This document shows positions 1-8,500 of a stretch of 64,000 bases of DNA, one piece after another. This DNA is from G965213525 sp965213525. Its GTDB lineage: Bacteria > Actinomycetota > Acidimicrobiia > Acidimicrobiales > Poriferisodalaceae. The notes beneath the pieces are model-generated. The model made no database searches. It was not told the DNA's origin and saw nothing but the letters and a program-made list of their open reading frames with translations. Location: positions 372,001 to 436,000 of the forward strand of contig OZ243889.1 of NCBI GenBank assembly GCA_965213525.1. Reading direction: 5' to 3'. The position numbers and the translations under genes were made by a program. Position 1 is the first letter of the stretch. Every line of letters starts with the position of its first letter.

Positions 1-1
1 G

Positions 2-292
2 GCCGTCCTCGACGCCGACGAGATCGAGGTCGTCGACAACGCACCGGCAGCTCCGCCGTCGCTCGATCACCCGTTGCTGGCGTCACTCGTCGAGCGGGCC
101 GGTCTGGCCCTGCGGGCCAAGCTCGGCTGGACCGACGTGGCGAGGTTCGCCGAGCTCGGCGTCCCCGCGCTCAACCTGGGTCCAGGCGACGCCACGCTGG
201 CCCACACCCGCGACGAGTGGGTCGATCGGGCCCAGCTCGACGCCGTGTACGATGCCTTGGCCACGCTGCTCACGTACGGTCCGAACCGCTGA
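2..292 (+). CDS. dapE: DapE, succinyl-diaminopimelate desuccinylase (3' end only)
   Basis: This is the C-terminal 96 residues of an M20-family zinc peptidase; the gene starts before the window. DapE hydrolyses N-succinyl-LL-diaminopimelate to LL-diaminopimelate in lysine and peptidoglycan synthesis in the cytoplasm. The piece carries the family's closing pattern: GWTDVARFAELGVPALNLG, then GPGDATLAHTRDEWV, where the His is the usual last zinc ligand. It ends at TGA 290-292, 53 bases from the converging lexA stop. The assignment rests on this C-terminal signature; a related M20 deacylase is less likely because the GPGD-x-T-x-AH pattern is typical of actinobacterial DapE. Confidence 0.85.
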   Translation, partial: AVLDADEIEVVDNAPAAPPSLDHPLLASLVERAGLALRAKLGWTDVARFAELGVPALNLGPGDATLAHTRDEWVDRAQLDAVYDALATLLTYGPNR

Positions 293-345
293 ACGCTGCC
301 TGACCTCGGGTCCGGCGCGTGGCGATGCGCACCGTGGCGGGCCCG

Positions 346-999
346 TCAGAGCTTGCGAAGGACCGTGACGACCTTGCCGTAGAGCACGGCCTCGTCGGCG
401 TCGAGCTCGATGGGGTCCATCTCGTCGTTGGCCGGTTCGAGGACGATGGTGTGGCCCCGGCGGCGCAACGTCTTGACGGTCGCCTCCTCGCCGGGCAACC
501 CCGCCACGACGATCTGGCCGTCCTCAGCGCTCGGCTGGCGGCGGACCACGACCAGATCGCCGTCGAGGATGCCGGCGTCGATCATCGATCGGCCGCGCAC
601 CCTCAGCATGAACAGCTCGCCGTCGCCGCAGAGGTCAGCCGGCACCGGCACGAGCTCCTCGACGTGCTGGTGGGCGAGGACGTCGGTGCCGGCGGCCACG
701 TCACCCAGCAGGGGCACGTGTCGGGCGTCGGAGCGCTCGCCGGCGGTGCCCGACTCGACGTCGTAGCAGACCTCGATGGCCCGCGGCTTGGAGGGGTCAC
801 GACGGAGGTAGCCGTGGCGCTGGAGCGTCGAGAGGTGGCTGTGCACCGTGGACGGCGACGTGAGGCCGACCTCCTGGCCGATCTCACGCACCGATGGCGG
901 GTAGCCGTGGTCTCTGACGTGCGCCTCGATCACCGAGAGGATGGAGCGCTGGCGATCCGTGAGCTCGGGAGCCGTCGCATCGTGGTCGGTGGTGGCCAT
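346..999 (-). CDS. lexA: LexA, SOS-response repressor
   Basis: 217-residue repressor of the DNA-damage regulon; self-cleaves when RecA is activated. The N-terminal winged helix (LTDRQRSILSVIEAHVRDHG, then SVREIGQEVGLTSPSTVHSH) binds the CGAAC-N4-GTTCG box. The C-terminal S24 domain shows the Ala-Gly cleavage site in LLGDVAAGTDV, the nucleophile Ser in RGRSMIDAGI and the general-base Lys in EATVKTL. The ATG at 999 is preceded by GGGAGGACC, so it is preferred over a start 12 codons upstream. A perfect SOS box lies upstream at 1046-1059, consistent with autoregulation. A LysM gene is divergent, the arrangement seen with the SOS cell-division inhibitors of mycobacteria and corynebacteria. Confidence 0.96.
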   Translation of the reverse strand: MATTDHDATAPELTDRQRSILSVIEAHVRDHGYPPSVREIGQEVGLTSPSTVHSHLSTLQRHGYLRRDPSKPRAIEVCYDVESGTAGERSDARHVPLLGDVAAGTDVLAHQHVEELVPVPADLCGDGELFMLRVRGRSMIDAGILDGDLVVVRRQPSAEDGQIVVAGLPGEEATVKTLRRRGHTIVLEPANDEMDPIELDADEAVLYGKVVTVLRKL

Positions 1000-1045
1000 G
1001 TGGTCCTCCCGGCGTGGGCGTGGGGCCGGCCCCAAGGCACTGACC

Positions 1046-1071
1046 CGAACTCGTGTTCGACTCGGAACGTA
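1046..1071 (-). promoter_or_regulatory. lexA promoter with perfect SOS box
   Basis: CGAACTCGTGTTCG at 1046-1059 matches the actinobacterial LexA box CGAAC-N4-GTTCG at every fixed base. Read on the minus strand, a TACGTT hexamer (1071 down to 1066) lies 6 bases before the box, so transcription would begin at or inside the operator. This predicts autorepression of lexA. Confidence 0.85.
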
Positions 1072-1131
1072 CCAGGGCGATCACACGTTCGGGCGGATCC
1101 CCCGGGAGGGTAGTAGCTGGTCCGGTTGCGG

Positions 1132-1145
1132 CGAACGCGCGTTCG
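1132..1145. promoter_or_regulatory. Perfect LexA (SOS) box upstream of the LysM gene
   Basis: CGAACGCGCGTTCG, a full match to CGAAC-N4-GTTCG and a perfect palindrome. It lies in the divergent lexA/LysM intergenic region, 102 bases before the LysM start, and probably controls that gene. Confidence 0.85.
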
Positions 1146-1163
1146 TGATGAGCTGGCGGGATG

Positions 1164-1177
1164 GGAACATGCGTTCG
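1164..1177. promoter_or_regulatory. Second SOS-like box upstream of the LysM gene
   Basis: GGAACATGCGTTCG differs from the LexA consensus only at the first base. The 16-mer TGGGAACATGCGTTCG containing it recurs exactly at the start of the UvrD-like helicase gene (minus strand, near 31904-31891). It is 19 bases from the first box, about two helical turns. Confidence 0.65.
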
Positions 1178-1247
1178 AACGGGCGGCGCCCTCGCAGGGG
1201 CATCTGCGGCAGGACCGCGTGACACACCCCCGGGTCATGGTGGGGCC

Positions 1248-1865
1248 GTGTCCCGAACCCACCCACCGATCCGCCCATCCGCCGGCTCCCGGTCCCCGCA
1301 CCTGCTCGACGACCTGGCGTCCACCGGCGCCCATCGACGAGCACCAGAGGAGGTCGCCGTCGCCACCACCGCGGTGCGTCGATCGCCACCGCCGGCGGGG
1401 CCGTCCGTCACGCTCAGGCTGGTCGCCTCCGATGGCCGGCCGGGCCCGCGACCACACCGTGCGGTCGGGCACGGGACGGTGGACCGCGGGCCCCGTCTCG
1501 TCACCACCGCCGATCGCCGCCGCCCGCCGAGCCAACGCCCGTCTCGGCCAGGCCGGGTCACCGGTCAGCACCGCGCCGCCTCGGCCACCTCCGCCAGGTG
1601 GGCGCGCCCGGTCCTCACCGGGGCGGCCACGGTGGCCGCCGGGGTGGTCGCCGGCCTCCTCTGGGGGGGCGGGACGGTGGTGCCCGATCAGCCGGTCGGT
1701 CCGGCCGTCGCGGTCCACGTCGTGGAGCCCGGCGACACGTTGTGGTCAGTCGCCCGGGCGGTCCGCCCCGAGGCTCCGGTCCGTGCCACGGTGGACGACC
1801 TCGTCCAGGACCGAGGCGGCGCTGACCTGCGGCCCGGCGACGTCCTCCACCTGCCCCGGGGCTGA
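1248..1865 (+). CDS. LysM membrane protein divergent from lexA, probable SOS cell-division inhibitor
   Basis: 205 residues. A long Arg/Pro-rich cytoplasmic segment (about 1-115) is followed by one membrane helix (VLTGAATVAAGVVAGLLWGG, roughly 120-140) and an extracellular LysM domain (VHVVEPGDTLWSVARAV to GDVLHLPRG) that should bind peptidoglycan. The architecture and position match Rv2719c/ChiZ of Mycobacterium and DivS of Corynebacterium, SOS-induced proteins divergent from lexA that stop division. The GTG at 1248 is chosen because a CATGGT hexamer lies 6 bases upstream, suggesting a leaderless start; an upstream in-frame ATG at 1161 would put the second SOS box inside the gene. Two LexA-type boxes precede it. 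Function is inferred from architecture and synteny, not from sequence identity. Confidence 0.8.
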   Translation: MSRTHPPIRPSAGSRSPHLLDDLASTGAHRRAPEEVAVATTAVRRSPPPAGPSVTLRLVASDGRPGPRPHRAVGHGTVDRGPRLVTTADRRRPPSQRPSRPGRVTGQHRAASATSARWARPVLTGAATVAAGVVAGLLWGGGTVVPDQPVGPAVAVHVVEPGDTLWSVARAVRPEAPVRATVDDLVQDRGGADLRPGDVLHLPRG

Positions 1866-1945
1866 CCGGCGGGGTCGAAGCTCTGACCCGTCCGAGCCGT
1901 GGCGCTGAAGGGCAGGGCGCTGGAGGGCAGGGTGGCTCGGGTGCC

Positions 1946-2707
1946 TCAGCGGGCGGATCGTCGTCGGAGGTAGCGCAACATGAGCTCGTCAGAGTCCGAA
2001 CGCAAGACGTGGGCGAGCTCCATCGACCGCAGCGGTCCGGCGTCGGGGCTGACCGCCATGCGGTCCCCGGGGCCACCCAGCATGGCGGGCGAGATGGTGA
2101 GGAACACCTCGTCGAGGAGATCGAGCTCGACGAGCTGGCCGTTCACGTGCGGCCCACCCTCGCTCAGCACCACCCCGATGCCCCGACGGCCGAGCTCGGC
2201 GAGCGCCCGTGGCAGCTCGACGGCAGATCGGCCCGCCACGATCACGTCGGCGACGTCGGCGACGTCGGCCAGCCGGCCGGGGTCGGCGCTCTCGGTGGTG
2301 ATCACCAACGGCCGACGGGGGCTGTCGGTGAAGGAAGGCTGATCGAGGTCGAGGTCGGCCGAGCTGGTGATGATGGCGAGGCGGAGCAGATCGTCGACGC
2401 CGTTGGATCGGCGCCTGGCCAGCACCTCCTCGGTCCGTGGACCCGTCGAGTACCTCTCGGCTCGAAAGGTCCCGGCCCCCACCATGACGACGTCGGCCTG
2501 GGCCCGGATCAGCTCGAAGCACGCGTGGTCACCGGGGCCGCCCAGAGCTCCCGAGGTGCCGTCCACGGAGATCGCTCCGTCGAGGGTCGAGATCATGTTC
2601 ACACAGAGCCAGGGCAGGTCCCGACGGCGGCGGGCCGGGTCGTGGTGGGCCCGGGCGAGCGAGTCGGCGTCCAACTCGGTGACGGGGCCGGGGTGCAGGC
2701 GCCACAC
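1946..2707 (-). CDS. RibD C-terminal-domain reductase (pyrimidine/dihydrofolate reductase family)
   Basis: 253-residue stand-alone reductase of the RibD_C fold, which reduces a ribosylamino-pyrimidine with NADPH in riboflavin synthesis or acts as a related oxidoreductase. Visible family features are the N-terminal substrate loop VNMISTLDGAISVDGTSGAL, the dinucleotide-binding VMVGAGTFRAERY and the GIGVVLSEGGPHVNGQL stretch. No deaminase domain is attached, so it cannot be a complete RibD. Actinobacteria often carry several such proteins and the substrate cannot be told from sequence. A 9-base repeat (GACGTCGGC, three copies near 2247-2273) encodes DVADVADV. The GTG start is 6 bases after a TACGGT hexamer, suggesting a leaderless mRNA. 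Confidence 0.82.
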   Translation of the reverse strand: MWRLHPGPVTELDADSLARAHHDPARRRRDLPWLCVNMISTLDGAISVDGTSGALGGPGDHACFELIRAQADVVMVGAGTFRAERYSTGPRTEEVLARRRSNGVDDLLRLAIITSSADLDLDQPSFTDSPRRPLVITTESADPGRLADVADVADVIVAGRSAVELPRALAELGRRGIGVVLSEGGPHVNGQLVELDLLDEVFLTISPAMLGGPGDRMAVSPDAGPLRSMELAHVLRSDSDELMLRYLRRRSAR

Positions 2708-2719
2708 GACCCGACCGTA
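2708..2719 (-). promoter_or_regulatory. Leaderless-type -10 element of the RibD-like gene
   Basis: TACGGT (2719 down to 2714) followed by 6 bases and the GTG start; no ribosome-binding site is present. Confidence 0.5.
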
Positions 2720-2882
2720 GCGGCCGAGCGGCGCCGGACCCCCGCCGACGGGGGGGTCGTCGACCCCGGGGGCGGTACCCGGCGGGGTGCCTGCGTCATC
2801 ACCGGGCGGGCGTGCGCCCGCAGCTTGCGCACGCCGGCGGCGCGACGGCGAGACTGCTGGTCAGCGACGGGGAGGGGTGGTC

Positions 2883-5246
2883 ATGGGTGATGAGCTCGTG
2901 ATGGGTGATGAACGGAGCGCGGCAGGTGACCGACGGAGGACGGCGCACCGGACGTGCCCCCTGTGCGAGGCGACCTGCGGCCTGGAGATCGACCTCGACG
3001 GCGACGAGGTCGTGCGCATCCGCGGCGACCGGGCCGACGTGTTCAGCCACGGCTTCATCTGCCCGAAGGGCTCGACGCTGCACCGGCTGTCGACCGACCC
3101 CGATCGGTTGCGCCGGCCGATGGTCCGGCGGGACGGCATCTTCGTCGAGACCGATTGGGACGACGCCTTCGCCGAGATCGAGCGCCGGCTCGCACCGATC
3201 GTCGCCGAGCACGGGCGCGACGCCCTCGCTGCATACGTCGGCAACCCCAACGCCCACAACCTCTCGGCGATGCTCTTCCTGCGTCCCGTGCTGAGCGCGC
3301 TGGGCAGCCGCAACCGCTTCTCGGCCGGATCCGTCGATCAGCGACCCAAGGAGGTGTCGACCGCGCTGATGTTCGGGTCGGTGCTGATCCCGGTGCCCGA
3401 CCTCGACCGCAGCGACCTCGTGGTTCTGATGGGAGCCAACCCCTACGCCTCGAACGGGTCGATCTGCACCGCGCCCGACTTCCCCGGGCGACTGGAGGCC
3501 CTGCGCGCCCGGGGCGCGACCCTGGTCGTCGTCGACCCGGTCCGCACCCGCACGGCGGCCGAGGCCGACGTCCACCTCCCCATCCGCCCCGGCACCGACG
3601 CCCACCTGCTGGCCGCCGTCATCGTCGCCACCCACGAGTCCGGCGCCATCGATCTCGGTCACCTCGCCGAGCACGTGGTGGGCGTCGACGACGTGGTGGC
3701 CGCGTTGGCCCCCTTCACACCCGAGGCGGTCGCCCCGGTGTGCGGGGTGGCCCCCGAGGCCATCTGGGACCTGGCGCGACGGGTCTCAGAAGCCCCGTCG
3801 GCTGCGTTCTACGGCCGCATCGGCACCTGCGTGCAGACCTTCGGCACGACCGCCAGCTGGCTGGTCGACGTGTGCAACGCCCTGACCGGCAACCTCGACC
3901 GGGTGGGCGGAGCCATGTTCGCCACCGGTGCGACCGGTCAGCCCTCCACCCGGGGCGAGCCGGGCACCGGTCGTGGCGTGCGCCTCGGGCGCTGGGCCTC
4001 TCGGGTGAACGACCGGCCCGAGGCGATGGGCGAGCTGCCGGTGGCAGCCCTGGCCGAGGACATCACGAGCCCGGGCGAGGGGCAGATCCGGGTCCTGGTG
4101 ACCCTGGCGGGCAATCCGGCCCGATCGCTGCCCAACAGCGACGCGATCGACGAGGCGCTCGGCCAGCTGGAGTTGATGATCAGCGTCGACCCGTACCTGA
4201 ACGAGACGACCCGCCACGCCGACGTCATCCTGCCGCCGCCCCCGCCTCTGGAGCGCTCCCACTACGACGTCCTGCTCTACAACTTCGCCGTGCGCAACGT
4301 GGCCAACTACTCACCACCCGTCGTCGCGTTGGGAGACGGGGCCCTCGACGAGTGGCAGATCTTGCTGCGCCTCGCCGACGCGCTCGCCCTGCGGGGCACC
4401 GGGGCCGCCGACCCTGACGCCCAGGTCGAAGCCCAGGTCGCCCAGATGGTGCGGGCGGCGGTCGCCGACGAGTGGAGTCCGGTGGCCGGACGCGACCCCG
4501 ATGAGCTGCTGGCGGCCTCAGAGGGACGACGGGGACCCGAGCGGGTCCTGGATCACCTCCTGCGCACCGGCCCCTTCGGTGACGCCTACGGCGCTCGACC
4601 CGACGGGTTGTCGCTGGCCCGCCTCGAAGAAGCGCCCCACGGCGTCGATCTCGGTCCGCTCGAGGCCGGGCGGCTCCCCGATGCGCTGCGCACGCCGAGC
4701 GGCAAGATCGAGCTGGCTCCCGCCGAGCTGATGGCTGACATCGACCGCCTCGTCGAATCACTCGATCGGTCCTCGCCCGGCGGCGACGCCCCCGACGCCG
4801 ACGCCGCCGCCGGTGACACCCCCGACACCGACGCCGCCGCCGGCGACGGGCCCGACGCCGAGCTGGCGCTGATCGGCCGGCGGCACCTGCGCTCGAACAA
4901 CTCCTGGATGCACAACATCGACGTGCTGGTGTCGGGCAGGGACCGCTGCACGTTGTGGGTGCACCCGACCGACGCAGCCCGGGCCGGTGTCGAGGACGGC
5001 TCGGCGGCGTGCGTGCGGTCACGAGTCGGCGAGGTGGTGGCGCCGGTCGAGGTGACCGACGCCGTCCGGCCGGGCGTGGTCAGCCTGCCCCACGGGTGGG
5101 GGCATGACGCTCCTGGGGCTCAGCTGTCGGTGGCGAGTCGCCGTCCTGGGGTGAACGCCAACCGGCTGACCGACGAGGCCGAGCTCGACCCCGTGTCGGG
5201 GACCTCGGTGCTCAACGGCGTGCCCGTCACCCTCACCCCGGCGTAG
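2883..5246 (+). CDS. Molybdopterin-dependent oxidoreductase with a [4Fe-4S] domain
   Basis: 787-residue DMSO-reductase-superfamily enzyme. An N-terminal [4Fe-4S] site (CPLCEATC, Cys25/28/32, then Cys60 in FICPKGS) feeds a bis-molybdopterin catalytic domain (about 65-630). After a Gly/Asp/Ala-rich spacer, a C-terminal molybdopterin-binding beta-barrel includes LRSNNSWMHN and PHGWGHD. The ATG at 2883 follows GGGGAGGGGTGGTC, a good ribosome-binding site. At the usual metal-ligand position (about residue 147) the protein has SAGSVDQRPK rather than an obvious Cys or selenocysteine, so it is not a standard formate dehydrogenase. There is no Tat signal and no partner subunit nearby, so it is probably a soluble cytoplasmic enzyme. 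The substrate is unknown. Confidence 0.85.
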   Translation: MGDELVMGDERSAAGDRRRTAHRTCPLCEATCGLEIDLDGDEVVRIRGDRADVFSHGFICPKGSTLHRLSTDPDRLRRPMVRRDGIFVETDWDDAFAEIERRLAPIVAEHGRDALAAYVGNPNAHNLSAMLFLRPVLSALGSRNRFSAGSVDQRPKEVSTALMFGSVLIPVPDLDRSDLVVLMGANPYASNGSICTAPDFPGRLEALRARGATLVVVDPVRTRTAAEADVHLPIRPGTDAHLLAAVIVATHESGAIDLGHLAEHVVGVDDVVAALAPFTPEAVAPVCGVAPEAIWDLARRVSEAPSAAFYGRIGTCVQTFGTTASWLVDVCNALTGNLDRVGGAMFATGATGQPSTRGEPGTGRGVRLGRWASRVNDRPEAMGELPVAALAEDITSPGEGQIRVLVTLAGNPARSLPNSDAIDEALGQLELMISVDPYLNETTRHADVILPPPPPLERSHYDVLLYNFAVRNVANYSPPVVALGDGALDEWQILLRLADALALRGTGAADPDAQVEAQVAQMVRAAVADEWSPVAGRDPDELLAASEGRRGPERVLDHLLRTGPFGDAYGARPDGLSLARLEEAPHGVDLGPLEAGRLPDALRTPSGKIELAPAELMADIDRLVESLDRSSPGGDAPDADAAAGDTPDTDAAAGDGPDAELALIGRRHLRSNNSWMHNIDVLVSGRDRCTLWVHPTDAARAGVEDGSAACVRSRVGEVVAPVEVTDAVRPGVVSLPHGWGHDAPGAQLSVASRRPGVNANRLTDEAELDPVSGTSVLNGVPVTLTPA
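4781..4860 (+). repeat. 30-bp tandem repeat, about 2.7 copies, inside the molybdoenzyme gene
   Basis: Units at 4781-4810 and 4811-4840 differ at three positions; a partial third unit follows to 4860. They encode a GDAPDADAAA-type decapeptide linking the catalytic core to the C-terminal barrel. Confidence 0.85.
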
Positions 5247-5552
5247 ACGCCCGACCGGGGCCCTCGAGCGCGTCGATGGCGACTCCGGAGGTCTGTCCGC
5301 CGATCTCGGAGGCCGTACGATCGAAGGCCCAGATTCCTCCCCTCGGCCCTTGCGCTCCCCGGGCGTCACTGGTGTAATCACAGTCCTGTCATTCGCCGGC
5401 CCCCCGATGGGGATGCCGGTGGGTCCGCCGCCCCGGCGAGGGAGGGTGGCGGGCGACGGCGGGTCGTGGGCACCCGGCCGAGCGGGCCACCCCATGACAG
5501 ACGATCGACGACGAGCGCCCGTGCCGGGTGGCACGAGAGCGGAGGCAGCGAC
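5247..5552. other. Intergenic region upstream of nrdJ
   Basis: 306 bases with no credible gene. Homologous positions can carry a cobalamin riboswitch or NrdR boxes before ribonucleotide reductase genes, but neither a B12-box-like GCCACTG nor a convincing pair of NrdR boxes was found. A ribosome-binding site (CGGAGG at about 5540-5545) precedes the nrdJ ATG. Confidence 0.5.
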
Positions 5553-8500
5553 ATGGCGTTGGCACCGGATCAGGCGACGATCGGCATCCGCCGGCGCTTC
5601 ACCACGCCCGAGGCCCACCCCTATGACGGCGTGACCTGGGCCCGACGCGACGCCCGGATCAGCAACCACCGAGATGGGTCGGTCGCCTTCGAGCAGCTCG
5701 ACGTCGAGTTCCCGGCGTCCTGGTCGCTGAACGCCACCAACATCGTCGCCCAGAAGTACTTCCGGGGCACCCCGGGCACCGACGAGCGCGAGACGTCGCT
5801 GCGCCAGGTCATCGACCGGGTCACCGAGACGATCACGCGCTGGGGTCGCATCGACGGGTACTTCGCCGATGACACCGAGGCCGACGCCTTCGAGGCCGAG
5901 CTCAAGCACGTGCTGGTCACCCAGCGCGCCGCCTTCAACAGCCCGGTCTGGTTCAACATCGGCGTCGAGGGTGTGCCCCAGCAGGCTTCGGCCTGCTTCA
6001 TCCTCTCGGTCGACGACGAGATGGACTCGATCCTCAACTGGTACGTCGAGGAGGGCACGATCTTCAAGGGCGGGTCGGGTTCGGGCATCAACCTGTCGCG
6101 CATCCGCAGCTCGCTCGAGCCGCTCAAGGGCGGCGGCACCGCTTCGGGGCCGGTCAGCTTCATGCGCGGCGCCGACGCCTCGGCCGGCACCATCAAGAGC
6201 GGCGGCAAGACCCGCCGAGCCGCCAAGATGGTCATCCTCAACGCCGACCACCCCGACATCGAGGACTTCGTCTGGTGCAAGGCCGTCGAGGAGCGCAAGG
6301 CACGCGCCCTGCGTGATGCGGGCTTCGACATGGATCTCGACGGCAAGGACGCCATCAGCATCCAGTACCAGAACGCCAACAACTCGGTGCGGGTCACCGA
6401 CGAGTTCATGCGGGCCGTCGAAGCCGATGGCGACTGGCACCTGCGCTCGGTGATGACCGGCGAGACGCTGCGGACCATGAGGGCCCGTGACCTGTTCCGC
6501 CAGATCGCCCGCTCAGCCTGGGAGTGTGCGGATCCGGGCATGCAGTTCGACACCACCATCAACCACTGGCACACCGCGGCCAACACGGGCCGCATCAACG
6601 GCAGCAACCCGTGCTTCACCGGCGACACGCTGGTTAACACCGACAAGGGCCTCGTCGGCTTCGCCGAGCTCTTCGGACGGGTCAACGGCGGCGAGCAGTT
6701 CCGGGTGTACACCCACGACGTCACGAACTCCGACGCCCCGGCGCACCGGACGCTGCTCACGACGCCCGACGCCCTGATGATCACCGGGCGCAACCCGATC
6801 GTGCGGCTCCGCTTCGACAGCGGCCTCGAACTGCGCTGCACCCCCGGGCATCGCATCTTCACCACCAACCGCGGCTACGTCGAAGCCGCTGACCTCACCG
6901 CTGACGATCGTGTCCGGTCATTGGACCTGCCGACGCCGGCGGAGTCGGCCGAGTGGGCGCTGCCGGTCACCAACGACGTCGACGCCTACCGGAGCAAGGG
7001 CGACCACACCGCCGAGCTGCGTCTGCCCGAGGCGTGGTCCGACGAGCTCGCCCACTACCTGGGTTGGCTCATCGGCGACGGCACCACCAGCACGGCGAGC
7101 ATCGTCTCGGTGTACGGGTCGGCCGAGGATCGCAACGAGGTCCTGCCACAGCACCAGGAACTGGTGGAGTGGATCAACGGCGGCCGACCCCTCAAGATCA
7201 GCGAGCAGGGCAACGGCACGGTCCAGCTGCGCCTGAGCCGGCGTCCGGTCAAGCGCTTCCTCGAGGCGCTCGGCGTCGCCTCGGTCACCGGCGAGCACAA
7301 GGTGGTGCCGTGGTCGGTCGAGCAGGCGCCGCCGGAGGTGGTCGCTGGGTTCCTGCGCGGCCTCTTCGATGCCGACGGCTGCGTCCGTCTCGACCCAGCC
7401 AAGGGCTCCTACGTCGGTCTCGGCTCCATCTCCGTCGACCTGCTGCGAGGCGTTCAGCGCCTCCTGTCGACCTTCGGCATCACCAGTCGCATCTACCCGA
7501 TCTCGGCCGGTGGAGCTGCCGAGCTGCCCGGCAGCGACAGGACGCCGACGATCTACCAACGCCGTGCGTCCTATGACCTGCGCATCTCGAGCGCCCAGTT
7601 GGCAGGCTTCGCCTCGCACATCGGCTTCACCCTCTCACGCAAGGCGGCCCTGCTGAGCCAGGCCATCGTCGTGCGGCCCCGTGGGTTCTACGAGGTCGAC
7701 ACCACGGTGAGGCTCGTCGAGCGCACCGACGAGGGCGTCGAGCTGACCTACAACCTCCGCGAGCCGCGCAACCACTCCTACGTCGCGAACGGCGTCGTCG
7801 TGCGCAACTGCTCCGAGTACATGCACCTCGACGACTCAGCGTGCAACCTCGCCTCCATCAACCTGTTGAGCTACCTCGACGCCGACGGCACCTTCGACGT
7901 CGAGGGGTTCCGCCACACCGTCGAGGTGATGTTCACCGCCCAGGAGATCCTGGTCGGCAACGCCGACTACCCGACCGAGGGCATCGCCGAGACGTCGCGC
8001 CGGTTCCGTCAGCTCGGCCTCGGCTACGCCAACCTCGGCGCGGTGCTGATGGCGCTGGGCCTGCCCTATGACTCGGACCAGGGCCGGGCGCTCGCAGCGT
8101 CGATCACCGCCTTGATGACCGGGCACGCCTACGCCACCTCGGCTCGCACTGCGGCCCGCATGGGGCCCTTCGCCGGCTACCACGACAACGCCGAGCACAT
8201 GCTGCGCGTCCTGCGCCAGCACCGTGCCGCCACCCGAGGCGTCGACGACGAGCTGGCTCCGCCCGACCTGCTCGATGCGGCCCGACAGGCCTGGGACGTC
8301 GCGGTCACCGAGGCCGAGCGCCACGGGGTGCGCAATTCCCAGGCGTCGGTGCTCGCCCCGACCGGCACCATCGGGTTGATGATGGACTGCGACACCACCG
8401 GCATCGAGCCCGATCTCGGCCTCATCAAGTACAAGAAGCTGGTCGGGGGCGGCACGATGTCGATCGTCAACCACACCGTGCCCCGGGCCCTGTCGCGCCT

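Noticed and set aside
1169..1222. 17-codon ORF beginning in the second SOS box
   Set aside because: No conserved features and out of frame with the LysM gene; probably chance.
2954..4417. Long open frame overlapping the molybdoenzyme gene in another frame
   Set aside because: Arg/Pro-rich shadow of a high-GC gene with no domain; the same explanation covers the long antisense frames at 7836-9140, 13464-15113, 20724-22472, 34470-36344, 39700-41115, 48512-49519 and 62498-63949.
5247..5552. Cobalamin riboswitch or NrdR boxes before nrdJ
   Set aside because: No B12-box core or paired NrdR boxes could be found by reading the sequence; a covariance-model search would decide.
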